From NCBI GenBank assembly GCA_006937955.1, contig SSNP01000153.1:143186-207185 (forward strand): 64,000 nt of DNA. Reading direction: 5' to 3'. A program made the translations under genes and the position numbers. Under the pieces are notes generated by a model, which had not been told where the DNA came from, searched no databases, and worked only from the letters and a program-made list of their open reading frames with translations. Positions 24,476-37,721 of the stretch are shown in pieces. Numbering within the stretch: position 1 is the first letter of the stretch; each line of letters begins with the position of its first letter. The DNA is from Pachypanchax playfairii. Taxonomy: Eukaryota > Chordata > Actinopteri > Cyprinodontiformes > Aplocheilidae.

Positions 24476-26930
24476 TTCTGTCTTTATGTTTGTGTTGCTT
24501 GTCTCTCACCTTGTCTGGTGGATGTCCTGCACCTGCTCAAAGCCTAGCCACACCCACTCCACACACACCTGTCTCTGTATTTAAATCTACCTGTTTCCAG
24601 ACTCACTCTCCACTCCTGTCTGTCCATTTGTCTCCTGCTGTCATGGACGTTGGACTGTAACTGACTTCACCTTTTTCATGCTCAACCTCGTCTTTCTCAG
24701 ATTAACCGGTTACTGAACTTCTACTAAAGACTGATGACCTCTGAGACGAAGGTCATCAGGAACAAACAGGAAGTTTGTTTCCACTGTGATGTTGAACAGC
24801 TGGATCGGTTCTGTTGATGCTCTGAACCAGATGTTTTCACTTTAATCAGGTTTAACGTCTTTAGAGGATAAACTTCATCTTCACAAAGTGAAACTCATGA
24901 AATGATTCATGATGGAAAGAGGCGGGGCTTAGACCTGACAACAGGTTTCTTTGTACGCTGGAGTTTAATCTGAACAGAAACACTGACAGGAAACGTTGGA
25001 AGTGAAAGAAGTAGAAACTCTAGAGGGAGTGAAGTGAAGAGAGGAACAACGCTTCCCAAACACCAAGTGTCAAGATCCAAACTGCTGGTACAAGATTTAT
25101 TACATAAAGACTCTTTCTGGATGGAGGTCGCCGTGTCCTGACACAACACTCACTTTGGGAAACAACTCTCTCTCATTTTCTTGTTTTTTCTCCCTAAAAT
25201 CCTCCTGAAAACTGATCCCAGAAACTTCTGGATGGAAGTCTCGGAGTCTGAGTCCATCGCGGACGGCCAGGAGACACTACTCACAGCTGTTTCCTGTCCA
25301 GAACCACTTTAAACACCTCTGACATTTAAAGAACGCAGAGTACAATAATACTGAAACAACAGTGAACTACAGACACACGAGAACTCAGAGGAGACAAGGA
25401 AAGGAATCAAGGACAGAGGAAAGAAAGACATGCTACAGTCTGGAGGAGAAACTAAAGATGGAGTTTCAGGTTTCTCATTAATCAGCCTGAGAAACAGGAA
25501 ACATCAGCTCTGACAGTTCCTCGTCTTCTGGGAATAAACATTCCAGATTTAGGACGTTCTTCAGGACTCGTCTTGTCAGACAGGATCTGTCCTCCAACAT
25601 CATTATTACTGTTATTATTTCTGTCCTGTTGTTCTGAAACTTGTTCTAAACCTGTAAATGGACCCGTTCTCTTGGATCTTCAGAGCTTCTCTGACATCTT
25701 AATGTTCTTATCAAAGTGTGTGACAGGATGTCTGATCTGATCCTCCATCATGCAGGTAATCCTGGATGGATGTCAGGATTACAGATGTTTTTAGTTACTG
25801 ATGATTCTTGTGAATCTGAAACTTCTGATGTTCAGACCTGAAGATGGAGGTGATCACAGCGAGTTCCTGCTTCTCCTTCGACCTCGGAGCTGCTTCCAAA
25901 CCACATTTTAATCCGCATTCTGCGGCCTTTAAATCCTTCCAGCAGAGAGAAGTGAAGGAACCTGAGCGTCCTTTGGGTTTGTTCTTGCTGACTGCATCAG
26001 ATTCATGCAGCGTGTGATAACTGACCCACAACTCTGCTGCTTTCTGCACTTTGACTCCTGGCAAATCAAACAGAAACAGTTTGCACATATTTTACATTTG
26101 TGACCCGAACATAAGCTTCGGGGGGGGGGGGCTGTGGTTACTGAGGAGTTTCACGTCTCTTCATGTACGACTTTGCAATAAACTGCAGTTTCAGCTAAAA
26201 CAAACCAACATGTTATACAATATTAAAATTTATTTGTTCAGATTGAAGCAGTTTTCTGAAAATGAAATTATTAAAAGACATAAAACAACTAAAATATGCT
26301 GTAAAAGTTTTGTAATGTTAAAAAACAGTAAAACAATGTTGAATTGAATTAAACGCAGGAAAAAAAGAAGCTTTGAACCTTCAGTATGGAGGGAGATAAG
26401 GTCCAAAATCTGGTTTAAAACATTAGGAATTATTTAAATATTGAAGGAATAACTGTAGAAATTAAAAATCAAGTTTTTATCCTGAATTTTGAAAAATACC
26501 ATTTAGAAAATAAGAAACATAATTTTGTTTATTTTGTATTTTAAAAAACATGTTAAATAACTTAAATTTTTTTTTTTTTTTCAGTTTTAGATTTTCAATA
26601 TATCAATTTATAAAATATAATTTTTGCTTTTTGGGACTTTTGCATTTATTTTTTTATTTTGTAATAAAACCAAATCATGAATCAAAAGTGTATTTTTCAT
26701 CGTGTTTGAATTTAAAATCTTCTTGTTTTGGCACTAATTTAACTCCATACAGGGTTTAATGTTTACCAGCAGAGTTCTGAACACATCAACTCTTTTTATA
26801 CAACTTGTTTCTGTCTATTCAATTAAAGCTGTGTGACTGATTGTGTGTGTGTGTGCACGTGTGTGTGCACGTGCATGTGCAGGCTGAACATCATATTCAT
26901 CCCTCTCTCACAGTGAAAACACACTCAGTT
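24476..26930. other. Intergenic, AT-rich on the right, no supported gene
   Basis: At about 24500-24660 the text (direct-repeat CACACCTGTCTCTG, then TATTTAAATC) has the feel of a fish LTR core promoter, but no terminal repeat pair was found. From about 26150 to 26760 the sequence is strongly AT-rich. No coding sequence is recognised. Confidence 0.4.
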
Positions 26931-27044
26931 CTGACCCGTCAGTTCTGACCCGTCGGTTCTGACCCGTCGGTTCTGACCCGTCGGTTCTGACCCGTTGGTT
27001 CTGACACGTCGGTTCTGACACGTCGGTTCTGACCCGTCGGTTCT
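26931..27044. repeat. 14-nt tandem repeat
   Basis: About eight copies of CTGACCCGTCGGTT with single-base variants (CACGTC, CGTTGG). It follows a GT/GCAC-rich patch at about 26843-26880. Confidence 0.9.
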
Positions 27045-27795
27045 GTACTGATAAACAAAGACCGGCTCAGTCTTGGTACCGGTCTGGAGACTCTGAAGGA
27101 TCTGAAAGATCTTAAAGTCTTTGTTTACAGCAGAAACACAAACATTCAAACAAACAACAAAAAGTCAAATTTCATTCAAATAAATCAGAACAAACAGAAA
27201 AACATCATCTTCATTTTAATGACACGGAACCACCATAAACATCTTTAATCTCATCCTGAAGGAGCCAAAACAACTCGAGTTCTAAAAAAACTCTGAAATG
27301 ACAAAAACATTTTATTATTAAATCCTGTTTCATCCGGTTCTCTGATCAGTTCTACAGAGTCCAGATCATCAAAGACTTGAAAGGAAACTGGAAACAGGAT
27401 GAAGTTTTCTCAGAGAAACATTTTACAACCAGAGTCTCATATTTAATCAGTTTCACGACAAACAGATTTTATTTTATTCTGAATCTAAAAGCTGGAAATT
27501 ATTTAATAAAAGTCGAAGCTCAACATGACGGTAAACTTTTCTGAAATACTAATTAAATGTATTAATTTAAACTCGCCTTTTATTCAGGACTGAATCTGTT
27601 TATACAGAAATCCAGATTTAATTTAGAAGAAACAGTTTAAATCAGGAACACGTGAGAGTAACTTCTGGTTTAAAGCCTGTGAATGTGGTTAAATCTACTG
27701 AACATCCATCAACAGCTCAGTAAATAGAAAGTGGTGTTTACTGTGTTCTGTAAGCGGAGACGAGGGTTCCTCCAGGACAGCAGGGAACATTTAGG

Positions 27796-28974
27796 TTTAT
27801 TGAACAGCTGCAGACGTTTTAACCAGGAACAAATAAAACCGTTAACTCAGTTTCAGCTCAGAATCTGGAACACGTCACGCTGAACGTTTGTTTAAATCAG
27901 CTGTTTTTGGGATGCATCACGTTATTACAGCTTTTCTGCAGATTCAGACATAATAAGATATAAACAGATCAATATTTACAGGATGTGGCTCGACGAACAC
28001 GTCACAGTATAAAACACAACACAGAGCTGTTCCTGGTGTTTCCTCCTGGCTTCAGTCAGGCAGCTGGAGTCTTACAGTAGTATCACATCAGCATCTGCAG
28101 ACGCACCTCGTCACCTCAGAGACGTGCACTTTAAATCCACCATCATCCATCAGGATCACATGGTGACGAGTCTTTAACCAGCGCCGTGTGACTCGAAGAG
28201 GCGTCGCTGCCTGATGGTGACTGACGGAAGCTGTTTGTGGTTTTACAGCATCTTTCTGTTTGATGTGCAGCTCGTGTATTCTCAGTGTGTTTAACTCATT
28301 AAACCTCTGTTCACACAGCTTTGAGCCCACACAGCCACCGTAGTTTCCTGACAGAGTCCAGCTGGAGGACGTCCTGCAGCCTGAATGTCTCCTGATCTGT
28401 TTGCTGCACTGAATCCTGCATCATGAGAGAGTTTACTGTGACTCTACAGCTCCAGAGATGCAGCTGAACTAATCAGTTCCTCAACGATTACAGGTCTAAT
28501 CAATAACAGGTCTGATCAATAACAGGTCTGATCTGTTTACTCTGAGTGTTTCTGTGAAACGATCTGGAGGAAAACCTGAAGCTCGTTTGTGTAACTGAAC
28601 CAGTTTTAACGAGTCGGACTTTAAAGAGAAACCCGACTCGGCGTGTTCGTGTCCCTCAGACGACCTCCAGCGCCGACAACACCAACGATGTTCAACAGTC
28701 TAAAACAGACACAGTCTTTCAGGAAGTGGAGCAGGTTCTACTGGATGGACAAAGTTCCAGAACTTGAACCGGATCAGGAAGGATTTTATAAAGAATCGTC
28801 TTGTTTGGAGAATCCGGATGCTGACGGTCCAGAACAAAACAAACTCTGAACGCCGGACTCAGAAGTATTTACAAAGAGATGGAGAGTATGTGGGTTTCGG
28901 ATCAGCTGGATCCTCAAAGGGGAAGTGAGCAGAACTTCCAGAAAGTTCTGGAAAGTGGGTCCAAACGCGGCCCT
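27796..28974 (-). other. Probable 3' UTR of adgrg4
   Basis: This follows the stop codon at 28975-28977 on the minus strand. The first AATAAA I noticed downstream reads from the plus TTTATT at 27796-27801. The UTR end is inferred and could be further left. Confidence 0.3.
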
Positions 28975-29186
28975 TCAGAGCCTGGTGCAGTTCACGAAGC
29001 TGTCAGACATGATGATGTTCTTGTAGAAGTTATCAGTGCGTGTGGAGCAGTAACCTTTCACCTTGTCAATCATCTGGCTGACGGGCAGGATGGAGGAAGA
29101 GGAGGAGGAGGAAGAGGAGTTCGGTTCTGCATCTGAGGAGGAGGAGAAGATGCACGTGGGGCTGTTCTGGTGTGAGAAACATTTAT
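28975..29186 (-). CDS. adgrg4: adgrg4 exon 26, C-terminus and stop
   Basis: It reads DKCFSHQNSPTCIFSSSSDA, a run of nine serines, then ILPVSQMIDKVKGYC and FYKNIIMSDSFVNCTRL before TGA at 28977-28975. DKVKGYC and NFYKNIIMSD are conserved tail motifs as I recall them. The acceptor is CTTTGTTGCAG. Confidence 0.9.
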
Positions 29187-29464
29187 CTGCAACAAAGAGA
29201 AAGAAGAACATGCTGAGGTTCATGTAAACATCAGAGAACTAGTTCAGAACGTCGGTCACATGATCGTCTTCACAGGAAGTTTAACGGGTTCATGAAGACG
29301 TGACGCCACCGCACAGAAAGAAACACCAGCTGAGTGAGAGACTACAGAAAGGAGTGAGCGAGACAGTTCAAGAACCTGAGCAGGAACACGTTCCTTCAGG
29401 GTTCCGACCAAAACCACCAGCTGAGACCTGCAGGAGGTCCATGAAACACAGTCTAACTGATGTC

Positions 29465-29655
29465 AGGGTTCTAGTAGGAGGGTTCTGGGTTCGAGGGTTC
29501 TGGTAGGCGGGTTCTGGGTTCGAGGGTTCTGGTAGGCGGGTTCTGGGTTCGAGGGTTCTGGGTTCGAGGGTTCTGGTAGGCGGGTTCTGGGTTCGAGGGT
29601 TCTGGGTTCGAGGGTTCTGGTAGGCGGGTTCTGTTAGGCGGGTTCTGTTAAGGCA
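29465..29655. repeat. Minisatellite GGGTTCTGGTAGGC / GGGTTCTGGGTTCGA
   Basis: About 190 bp of alternating words GGCGGGTTCTGGGTTC and GAGGGTTCTGGTA. The 'GGTTCTGG' core is shared with the 14-20-kb array. Confidence 0.9.
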
Positions 29656-31360
29656 GTAGTAATCCAGTTTGGTCTTGATCTCAGTCAGATTAGCTGTTAG
29701 TTAATCTAATCTGAGCTAATTTCTATAACCAGAGCTAACTAGGACAGGAAGGTTCCACAGACACCCTTTCAAAATAAACTGCTCTCATACAAGCTTCCTG
29801 TATTTATCATGTGTGTTTGTGGAGCAGCTAACAAGAATAAAACATTGAGTTTAAATTTAAACCAGAACTTCATCCAGTTCTGAACATCGGACCAAACAAA
29901 TGTTGTTAATTAACCCTCCATCATCATCAGGCCTCGACTCACAACACCAGGATTCTGCAGCAGGTTCTACACAAACCGGTTCAGTGTTTCACCTCAGCAA
30001 CATGCTGAAACTCAACAATAAAAGTCCAAAATAATCAAAACAAACTGTTTCATAGTCACTAATAATAAAACTCAAAGGGTCGAGTAGCAGCGTTTTAAAG
30101 GTTCTTTTAATTTGAAAGGTCCACTAGTTTACAGCATATGTTTGGTTCTTCTGGGTTCCACCGGCCGCATTGATCAGGTGACCACTGGGGAACACTGAAG
30201 GATAATGAAGGTGGAGTTTTTCTGACCAATGGGGGACGGGCGGACCTGGAGCCAAAGTCAACTCCATTATTCAGAACACGAGTTCATGGATCCAGTTAAA
30301 CGTCTGAAACGTGATAATTATCTGGGATGAGATGAAGATGTTGGTCTTTATTTATGATGGTATTTGTGTAACAGATACTGGACCGGCACCAGCTGCTTTA
30401 CAACTTCATGTTTTTGGATGTTCATGTTGTTGCATGTGCCAAAATATTCAGGCTCAGCATGAAGGTCTCAGTCCACATCCCGCCTGCCTGCCGGGCCTCT
30501 GGTACCGGCTCTGTTCTGTCAGGGAGGGATCCAGCCTCCATCACTGCTTCCTGTCACATTAAAGAATGTGTTGTCTCTTCCAGCTGGTGTCCACCTGCAG
30601 GATCCAGGATCAGTTTCCTGCTGGCGTCCGTCAGAACTTCAGTTCTGATTAAACTGGTTCGGTTCATCACTGAGACTCAGATTATTATCTTCATTCTGAA
30701 ACTGTGATGAGTTCAGAACCTGAAATCTGAGGTTAAAGATGCTCCGCCCACAAACATCCAATGTGTTTTCCTTCACACTGAGTTCTTTCTGTGGGCCGGG
30801 TTCTGGTTCTGGAGGGAAGGAACTGAGTTTTTCTCTCTGTCCTGCTGCAGACTGGATGTTTTCACTTAATTTGATGCCAATAAAATGACAAAAGCAGCGG
30901 TTGGAAAGTTTTCTGGTCACAGCTGGAATGAAATCAGGTGTTTGTTCCAGAACTGTCCGAGACGCTGATCTGTGGTTTCTAAGTTTTAATATCTGGACCG
31001 TGAGCTGGCTGAACCAACACCGTCCATCTGGAAACCCACCTCACTGATTACAGGAACGTCAGTCAACAGTTCCACAGATCAGAACCGGTTCTGCTGTTTG
31101 AATATGGACTGGAAACAGAATATAGAGCTTTGGACTCGTCCTGATTACAGAATGTTTACTTCACAATAACTAACAGAACAAAGTTCCTACCAGAACCGGA
31201 CCAGAGTTCTGCTTCTGATGCTGTTAAACTTCATCTGGCAGCTGAAAGAGAACGATGTCAAACAGAACAGCTAGAACAGTTCTGATGGTTCTGTGTGTTC
31301 CATCCCAAACACTTTATTATATCTCAGCTGGTTCACAAGCTGGTCTGTAGAACAAACCAG

Positions 31361-31364
<4 letters not shown>

Positions 31365-31447
<83 letters not shown>
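31365..31447. repeat. GT dinucleotide microsatellite
   Basis: About 41 uninterrupted GT units (AC on the transcribed strand). A shorter GT run lies at about 32989-33005. Confidence 0.97.
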
Positions 31448-31451
<4 letters not shown>

Positions 31452-32583
31452 CACCTGCAGCTGAAGGTCTGATCTGAAGAGTCACAAATTAAATCATATT
31501 AATCAGCCAATAGGAAAAGGCTCGTTAGCACTAAACTCCGCCCCTTAAACACCTGCTGTGAATTCTGTCTTAGATCGTTTTTATTGTTGATTAAAATCTT
31601 AAAATTCACAAAGACTCAATTAAAGACGGATGTTCTCGTTAACTGATGACATCATTCATGATCCAGCTGATCTCACGACTGTAGAATTAAAACCTGGTTT
31701 TCAGGTTTCAGGTAAAATTCTGAGCAGCAGAGTCTTTCAGACACTTGGACCTCAACGCCGCCATCTTTGATCATGTGACACATTTTTATCACAACAGAAA
31801 CAGTATTTTAACTGAATTTACAGACTTCTGTCTGTATTTTATCTTTCTGGGTCTTGCTTCGACCTTTCACCTGTAACTTGTTTAACACGCTGCCTTCAGC
31901 TTCTCCCTCTGAATCAGAACCAACCGGTCCACTGTAACGGGTTCTGACCAGCCCAAGAAGAATCCAGCTGTCATGGAAAAGCCAGACGTGTTTACAGAAA
32001 CATCAGGAACATGTACTGTTGGGTGGAAACATGAGTTGACTTTAATAATCAGCAGTAATCTCATTACTCTGAGGAACAGCTGATAGAACATGAGGCGGTT
32101 CTGATCCAGCTGCAGCACCGAGGCAGATGTTTCACTTCATGTCCTGAAACATGTGAAGTAAACATCCTGGGATTAAACACAGCACACGTGTTAGCAGTCT
32201 GCAGAGCCGGGCCTGGGACACTCTGAGGGGGCGGAGCTTTAATCTAGAAGTTCCTCAGAGTGCCTCAGGTATGAAACAGGAAGTGACATCACAGCAACCA
32301 GCCAATCACAACACACAGCTGCTGCGTTCCCAAAACATCTGCAGCATTTAGATTTTTCACCAAATCAAATCAATCAGCGTTTGATTTTCACTTCAAACAG
32401 ATGCATTTTGGGAAAGTCGAGCGAATCACACTAGAAGCAGGTTCTGAACCGGTTTTACCTCTCTGGATCCTCCTGTTAATGGGCGGAGCTTTCTGCACAC
32501 CAAACAGAGGCAGATACACAAACAGAATGTGTCAACAACACGGCTGCAGGTGTCATATGAAACATAGGTGTGGTGCGTCTCAC

Positions 32584-32739
32584 CTGTGTTCCGGTGCCGT
32601 TTGGTGAAGGGAGTGAGCGTCGCCTTGGCCTTGGAGGTCCAGCTGAAGGTACTGGAACCGAAGGAGCTGGAGGACAAGGACTTGGCCAGGTTGTCTGAGC
32701 TCACCTTCTTGGTGTTGTTGGTGGCTGTTTTACTCCAGT
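32584..32739 (-). CDS. adgrg4: adgrg4 exon 25, cytoplasmic tail
   Basis: It reads DWSKTATNNTKKVSSDNLAK then SLSSSSFGSSTFSW, phase 1 to 1. NSDWSKTATN and SSDNLxKSLSSSS are tail motifs of the ADGRG4/6 pair. Confidence 0.93.
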
Positions 32740-33503
32740 CTGAATCCCAGAAACACAGAACATCAGAACAAGAACCAGAAATTATTATTTTTTTGTGGTT
32801 TCTCAGGGTTCTGGTCTGACTTCATTTGGACTTTGATGTTTTATGTTGAATTATTCAGCAGGTTTTAAGAACATCTCTGTACTGGACGGAACGACCGATT
32901 AGATTTTGGGTTTTATTAAACAGATTCTTTAATCACTTGTTGTAAGAACCAGAACCGTCTGGATCAGGAACCTTTCAGGGACCGAGTGTGTGTGTGTGTG
33001 TGTGTGGGGGGGGCATTCTGGGATGTTTCAGGATTGAAATATTAAAAAAATGAGTTTTTATTAAATTAGAAAGGAATGTTTAATATCAAAACCCAATAAA
33101 ACGTAATGATCCCAGATTTCAGGTCGTGTAAAACCGGTCCGTTCTGTTTGTGATTACTGGATTAAAACTGGGTCACCAGAACCGAGTCAACAGGAAGCAG
33201 GTTTCCAACCCACATGAAAGAATGAGAGGAAACTGTTCCTGATTTCTAAAATGTTAAATGTTTTCAGTATGAAGTCAGATGAAGTGGCTCGTTTGGATCA
33301 GAACATCCTCAGATCTGCACCTGGAGGACTTCCTGTTCCCTCAGAGACCCAGTTTTATCTTCTTTTATTAGCTGCAGAGCTCGACTGACTTATAGTTTAA
33401 TAAAGTGACTTTCCTGCAGCGGTGGGAACCTGGAAGCAGATGGACAGATGGACAGATGGATGGACGGATACACAGACGGACAGACAGGCACAACCTGAAA
33501 TAG

Positions 33504-33852
33504 GACAGACAGGTGGACAGACATGTAGACAGACAGGTGGACAGATATGTAGACAGACAGGTAGACAGACATGTAGACAGACATGTAGATAGACAGGTGA
33601 ACAGACAAGTGGACAGACAAGTGGACAGACAAGTGGACAGACAGGTGAACAGACAAGTAGACAGACAAGTGGACAGACAGGTGAACAGACAGGTGAACAG
33701 ACAAGTGGACAGACAGGTGAACAGACAGGTGAACAGACAAGTGGACAGACAGGTGAACAGACAAGTGAACAGACAAGTGGACAGACAAGTGGACAGACAG
33801 GTGAACAGACAGGTGAACAGACAGGTGGACAGACAGGTGAACAGACAGGTGG
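33504..33852. repeat. 12-nt minisatellite in intron 24-25
   Basis: About 29 units of ACAGACAGGTGA / ACAGACAAGTGG. On the transcribed strand it reads GTCTGTTCACCT and begins within 10 nt of the exon 24 donor. Looser GACAGATG words extend to about 33438. Confidence 0.95.
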
Positions 33853-33859
33853 ACTGTAC

Positions 33860-33961
33860 CTGAGTTGTCTGACAGTCTGTAGGGACCACAGCACAGCGAT
33901 CTCCTCCACTGTTTTTGAACATTTTCTTTCAGGGCGCAGTGGAAGATAAATATAAAAACAC
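33860..33961 (-). CDS. adgrg4: adgrg4 exon 24, end of TM7 and helix 8
   Basis: It reads VFIFIFHCALKENVQKQWRR, then SLCCGPYRLSDNS, phase 1 to 1. The acceptor CTCCTCAG is the edge of the 3.7-kb array, and the donor TCAG/GTACAG is followed within a few nt by a 12-nt repeat array. Neighbouring repeat is open in the same frame, so naive ORF calling fuses exon and repeat into a false 1,461-codon protein. Confidence 0.93.
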
Positions 33962-33963
33962 CT

Positions 33964-36900
33964 GAGGAGGAAGAAGAGACACGAGGAGGAAGAAGAGACG
34001 CGAGAGGAGGAAGAAGAGACGCGAGAGGAGGAAGAAGAGACACGAGAGGAGGAAGAAGAGACACGAGAGGAGGAAGAAGAGACACGAGGAGGAAGAAGAG
34101 ACACGAGGAGGAAGAAGAGACGCGAGAGGAGGAAGAAGAGACGCGAGGAGGAAGAAGAGACACGAGAGGAGGAAGAAGAGACACGAGAGGGAGGAGAAGA
34201 GACAAGAGGAGGAAGAAGAGACGCGAGAGGAGGAAAAAGAGACACGAGGAGGAAGAAGAGACGCGAGAGGAGGAAGAAGAGACACGAGGGGGAAGAAGAG
34301 ACACGAGGAGGAAGAAGAGACACGAGAGGAGGAAGAAGAGACACGAGAGGAGGAAGAAGAGACACGAGAGGAGGAAGAAGAGACACGAGGAGGAAGAAGA
34401 GACACGAGGAGGGAGAAGAGACGCGCGAGGAGGAAGAAGAGACGCGAGGAGGAGGAAGAAGAGACGCGAGAGGAGGAAGAAGAGACACGAGGAGGAAGAA
34501 GAGACACGAGCCGAGGAAGAAGAGACACGAGGAGGAAGAAGAGACACGAGAGGAGGAAGAAGAGACACGAGAGGAGGAAGAAGAGACACGAGAGGAGGAA
34601 GAAGAGACACGAGGAGGAAGAAGAGACGCGAGAGGAGGAAGAAGAGACACGAGGAGGAAGAAGAGACACGAGGAGGAAGAAGAGACGCGAGAGGAGGAAG
34701 AAGAGACGCGAGAGGAGGAAGAAGAGACACGAGGAGGAAGAAGAGACACGAGGAGGAAGAAGAGACGCGAGAGGAGGAAGAAGAGACACGAGGAGGAAGA
34801 AGAGACACGAGAGGAGGAAGAAGAGACACGAGGAGGAAGAAGAGACACGAGAGGAGGAAGAAGAGACACAAGAGGAGGAAGAAGAGACACGAGGAGGAAG
34901 AAGAGACGCGAGAGGAGGAAGAAGAGACACGAGGAGGAAGAAGAGAAGCGAGGAGGGAGAAGAGACACGAGGAGGAAGAAAAGACACGAGAGGAGGAAGA
35001 AGAGACACGAGAGGAGGAAGAAGAGACACGAGGAGGAAGAAGAGACGCGAGAGGAGGAAGAAGAGACACGAGAGGAGGGAGAAGAGACACGAGGAGGAAG
35101 AAGAGACACGAGAGGAGGAAGAAGAGACACGAGGAGGAAAAAGAGACACGAGAGGAGGAAGAAGAGACACGAGGAGGAAGAAGAGACGCGAGAGGAGGAA
35201 GAAGAGAGACGAGAGGAGGAAGAAGAGACACGAGAGGGGAAGAAGAGACACGAGAGGAGGAAGAAGAGACAAGAGGAGGAAGAAGAGACGCGAGAGGGGG
35301 AAGAAGAGACACGAGGAGGAAGAAGAGACACGAGGAGGAAGAAGAGACACGAGAGGAGGAAGAAGAGACACGAGAGGAGGAAGAAGAGACACGAGGAGGA
35401 AGAAGAGACGCGAGAGGAGGAAGAAGAGACACGAGGAGGAAGAAGAGACACGAGGAGGAAGAAGAGACGCGAGGGGGGAGAAGAGACACGAGCGGAGGAA
35501 GAAGAGACACGAGAGGAGGAAGAAGAGACGCGAGGAGGAAGAAGAGACACGAGGAGGAAGAAGAGACACGAGGAGGAAGAAGAGACGCGAGAGGAGGAAG
35601 AAGAGAGAGCCGAGGAAGAAGAGACACGAGGAGGAAGAAGAGACACGAGAGGAGGAAGAAGAGACACGAGAGGAGGAAGAAGAGACACGAGGAGGAAAAA
35701 GAGACGCGAGGAGGAAGAAGAGACACGAGGAGGAAGAAGAGACACGAGAGGAGGAAGAAGAGACACAAGAGGAGGAAGAAGAGACACGAGGAGGAAGAAG
35801 AGACACGAGGAGGGAGAAGAGACGCGCGAGGAGGAAGAAGAGACACGAGGAGGAAGAAAAGACACGAGAGGAGGAAGAAGAGACACGAGGAGGAAGAAGA
35901 GACGCGAGAGGAGGAAGAAGAGACGCGAGAGGAGGAAGAAGAGACGCGAGAGGAGGAAGAAGAGACACGAGCCGAGGAAGAAGAGACACGAGGAGGAAGA
36001 AGAGACACGAGAGGAGGAAGAAGAGACACGAGAGGAGGAAGAAGAGACACGAGAGGAGGAAGAAGAGACACGAGGAGGAAGAAGAGACGCGAGAGGAGGA
36101 AGAAGAGACACGAGGAGGAAGAAGAGACGCGAGAGGAGGAAGAAGAGACGCGAGAGGAGGAAGAAGAGACACGAGGAGGAAGAAGAGACACGAGAGGAGG
36201 AAGAAGAGACACGAGGAGGAAGAAGAGACGCGAGAGGAGGAAGAAGAGACACGAGAGGAGGAAGAAGAGACACGAGGAGGAAGAAGAGACGCGAGGAGGA
36301 AGAAGAGACACGAGGAGGAAGAAGAGACACGAGAGGAAGAAGAGAGACGAGAGGAGGAAGAAGAGACGCGAGAGGAGGAAGAAGAGACGAGAGGAGGAAG
36401 AAGAGACAAGAGGAGGAAGAAGAGACGCGAGAGGAGGAAGAAGAGACACGAGGAGGAAGAAGAGACACGAGAGGAGGAAGAAGAGACACGAGGAGGAAGA
36501 AGAGACACGAGGAGGAAGAAGAGACGCGAGAAGAGGAAGAAGAGACGCGAGAGGAGGAAGAAGAGACGCGAGAGGAGGAAGAAGAGACACGAGGAGGNNN
36601 NNNNNNNNNNNNNNNNNNNNNNNNNNNNNNNNNNNNNNNNNNNNNNNNGGAGGAAGAAGAGACGCGAGAGGAGGAAGAAGAGACACGAGCCGAGGAAGAA
36701 GAGACACGAGAAGGAAGAAGAGACACGAGAGGAGAAAGAAGAGACACGAGGAGGAAGAAGAGACACGAGGAGGAAGAAAAGACGCGAGAGGAGGAAGAAG
36801 AGACACGAGGAGGAAGAAGAGACGCGAGAGGAGGAAGAAGAGACGCGAGAGGAGGAAGAAGAGACGCGAGAGGAGGAAGAAGAGACACGAGCCGAGGAAG

Positions 36901-37680
36901 AAGAGACACGAGGAGGGGAAGAAGAGACACGAGGAGGAAGAAGACACACGAGAGGAGGAAGAAGAGACAAGAGGAGAAAGAAGAGACACGAGGAGGAAGA
37001 AGAGACGCGCGAGGAGGAAGAAGAGACGCGAGAGGAGGAAGAAGAGACACGAGGAGGAAGAAGAGACGCGAGAGGAGGAAGAAGAGACACGAGGAGGAAG
37101 AAGAGACACGAGAGGAGGAAGAAGAGACGCGAGAGGAGGAAGAAGAGACACGAGCCGAGGAAGAAGAGACAAGAGGAGGAAGAAGAGACACGAGAGGAGG
37201 AAGAAGAGACACGAGGAGGAAGAAAGACACGAGAGGAGGAAGAAGAGACACGAGAGGAGAAAGAAGAGACACGAGGAGGAAGAAGAGACACGAGGAGGAA
37301 GAAGAGACACGAGAGGAGGAAGAAGAGACACGAGGAGGAAGAAGAGACGCGAGGAGGAAAAAGAGACACGAGGAGGAAGAAGAGACACGAGAGGAGGAAG
37401 AAGAGACACGAGAGGAGGAAGAAGAGACACGAGAGGAGGAAGAAGAGACACGAGGAGGAAGAAGAGACGCGAGGAGGAAGAAGAGACGCGAGAGGAGGAA
37501 GAAGAGACGCGAGAGGAGGAAGAAGAGACACGAGGAGGAAGAAGAGACGCGAGAGGAGGAAGAAGAGACGCGAGGAGGAAGAAGAGACACGAGGAGGAAG
37601 AAGAGACACGAGAGGAGGAAGAAGAGACGCGAGGAGGAAGAAGAGACACGAGGAGGAAGAAGAGATGCGAGGAGGAAGAG
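33964..37680. repeat. 3.7-kb purine/pyrimidine minisatellite abutting a splice acceptor
   Basis: Units of 18-21 nt read GAGGAAGAAGAGACACGAG on plus, with or without an extra AG and with ACGCGAG or AGCCGAG variants. From 33964 to 37665 I find no T on the plus strand, hence no A and no AG on the transcribed strand. Kilobase minus-strand frames in all three registers are artefacts of this stop-free, A-free composition. Confidence 0.97.
36598..36648. other. Assembly gap (51 N) inside the array
   Basis: Fifty-one unread bases sit in the middle of the repeat, so the true array length is uncertain. Confidence 0.99.
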
Positions 37681-37721
37681 ACATAAGAGGAAGGACATAA
37701 AAGACAGAACAGATTCATAAT

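Larger units (their letters stand above)
29187..32583 (-). other. adgrg4 intron between exons 25 and 26
   Basis: A 3.4-kb intron holding a small minisatellite (29465-29655) and a GT microsatellite (31365-31447). Nothing else coding was recognised. Confidence 0.8.

Noticed and set aside
24500..24660. LTR-like text with TATTTAAAT
   Set aside because: No terminal repeat partner, primer-binding site or retroelement frame was found.
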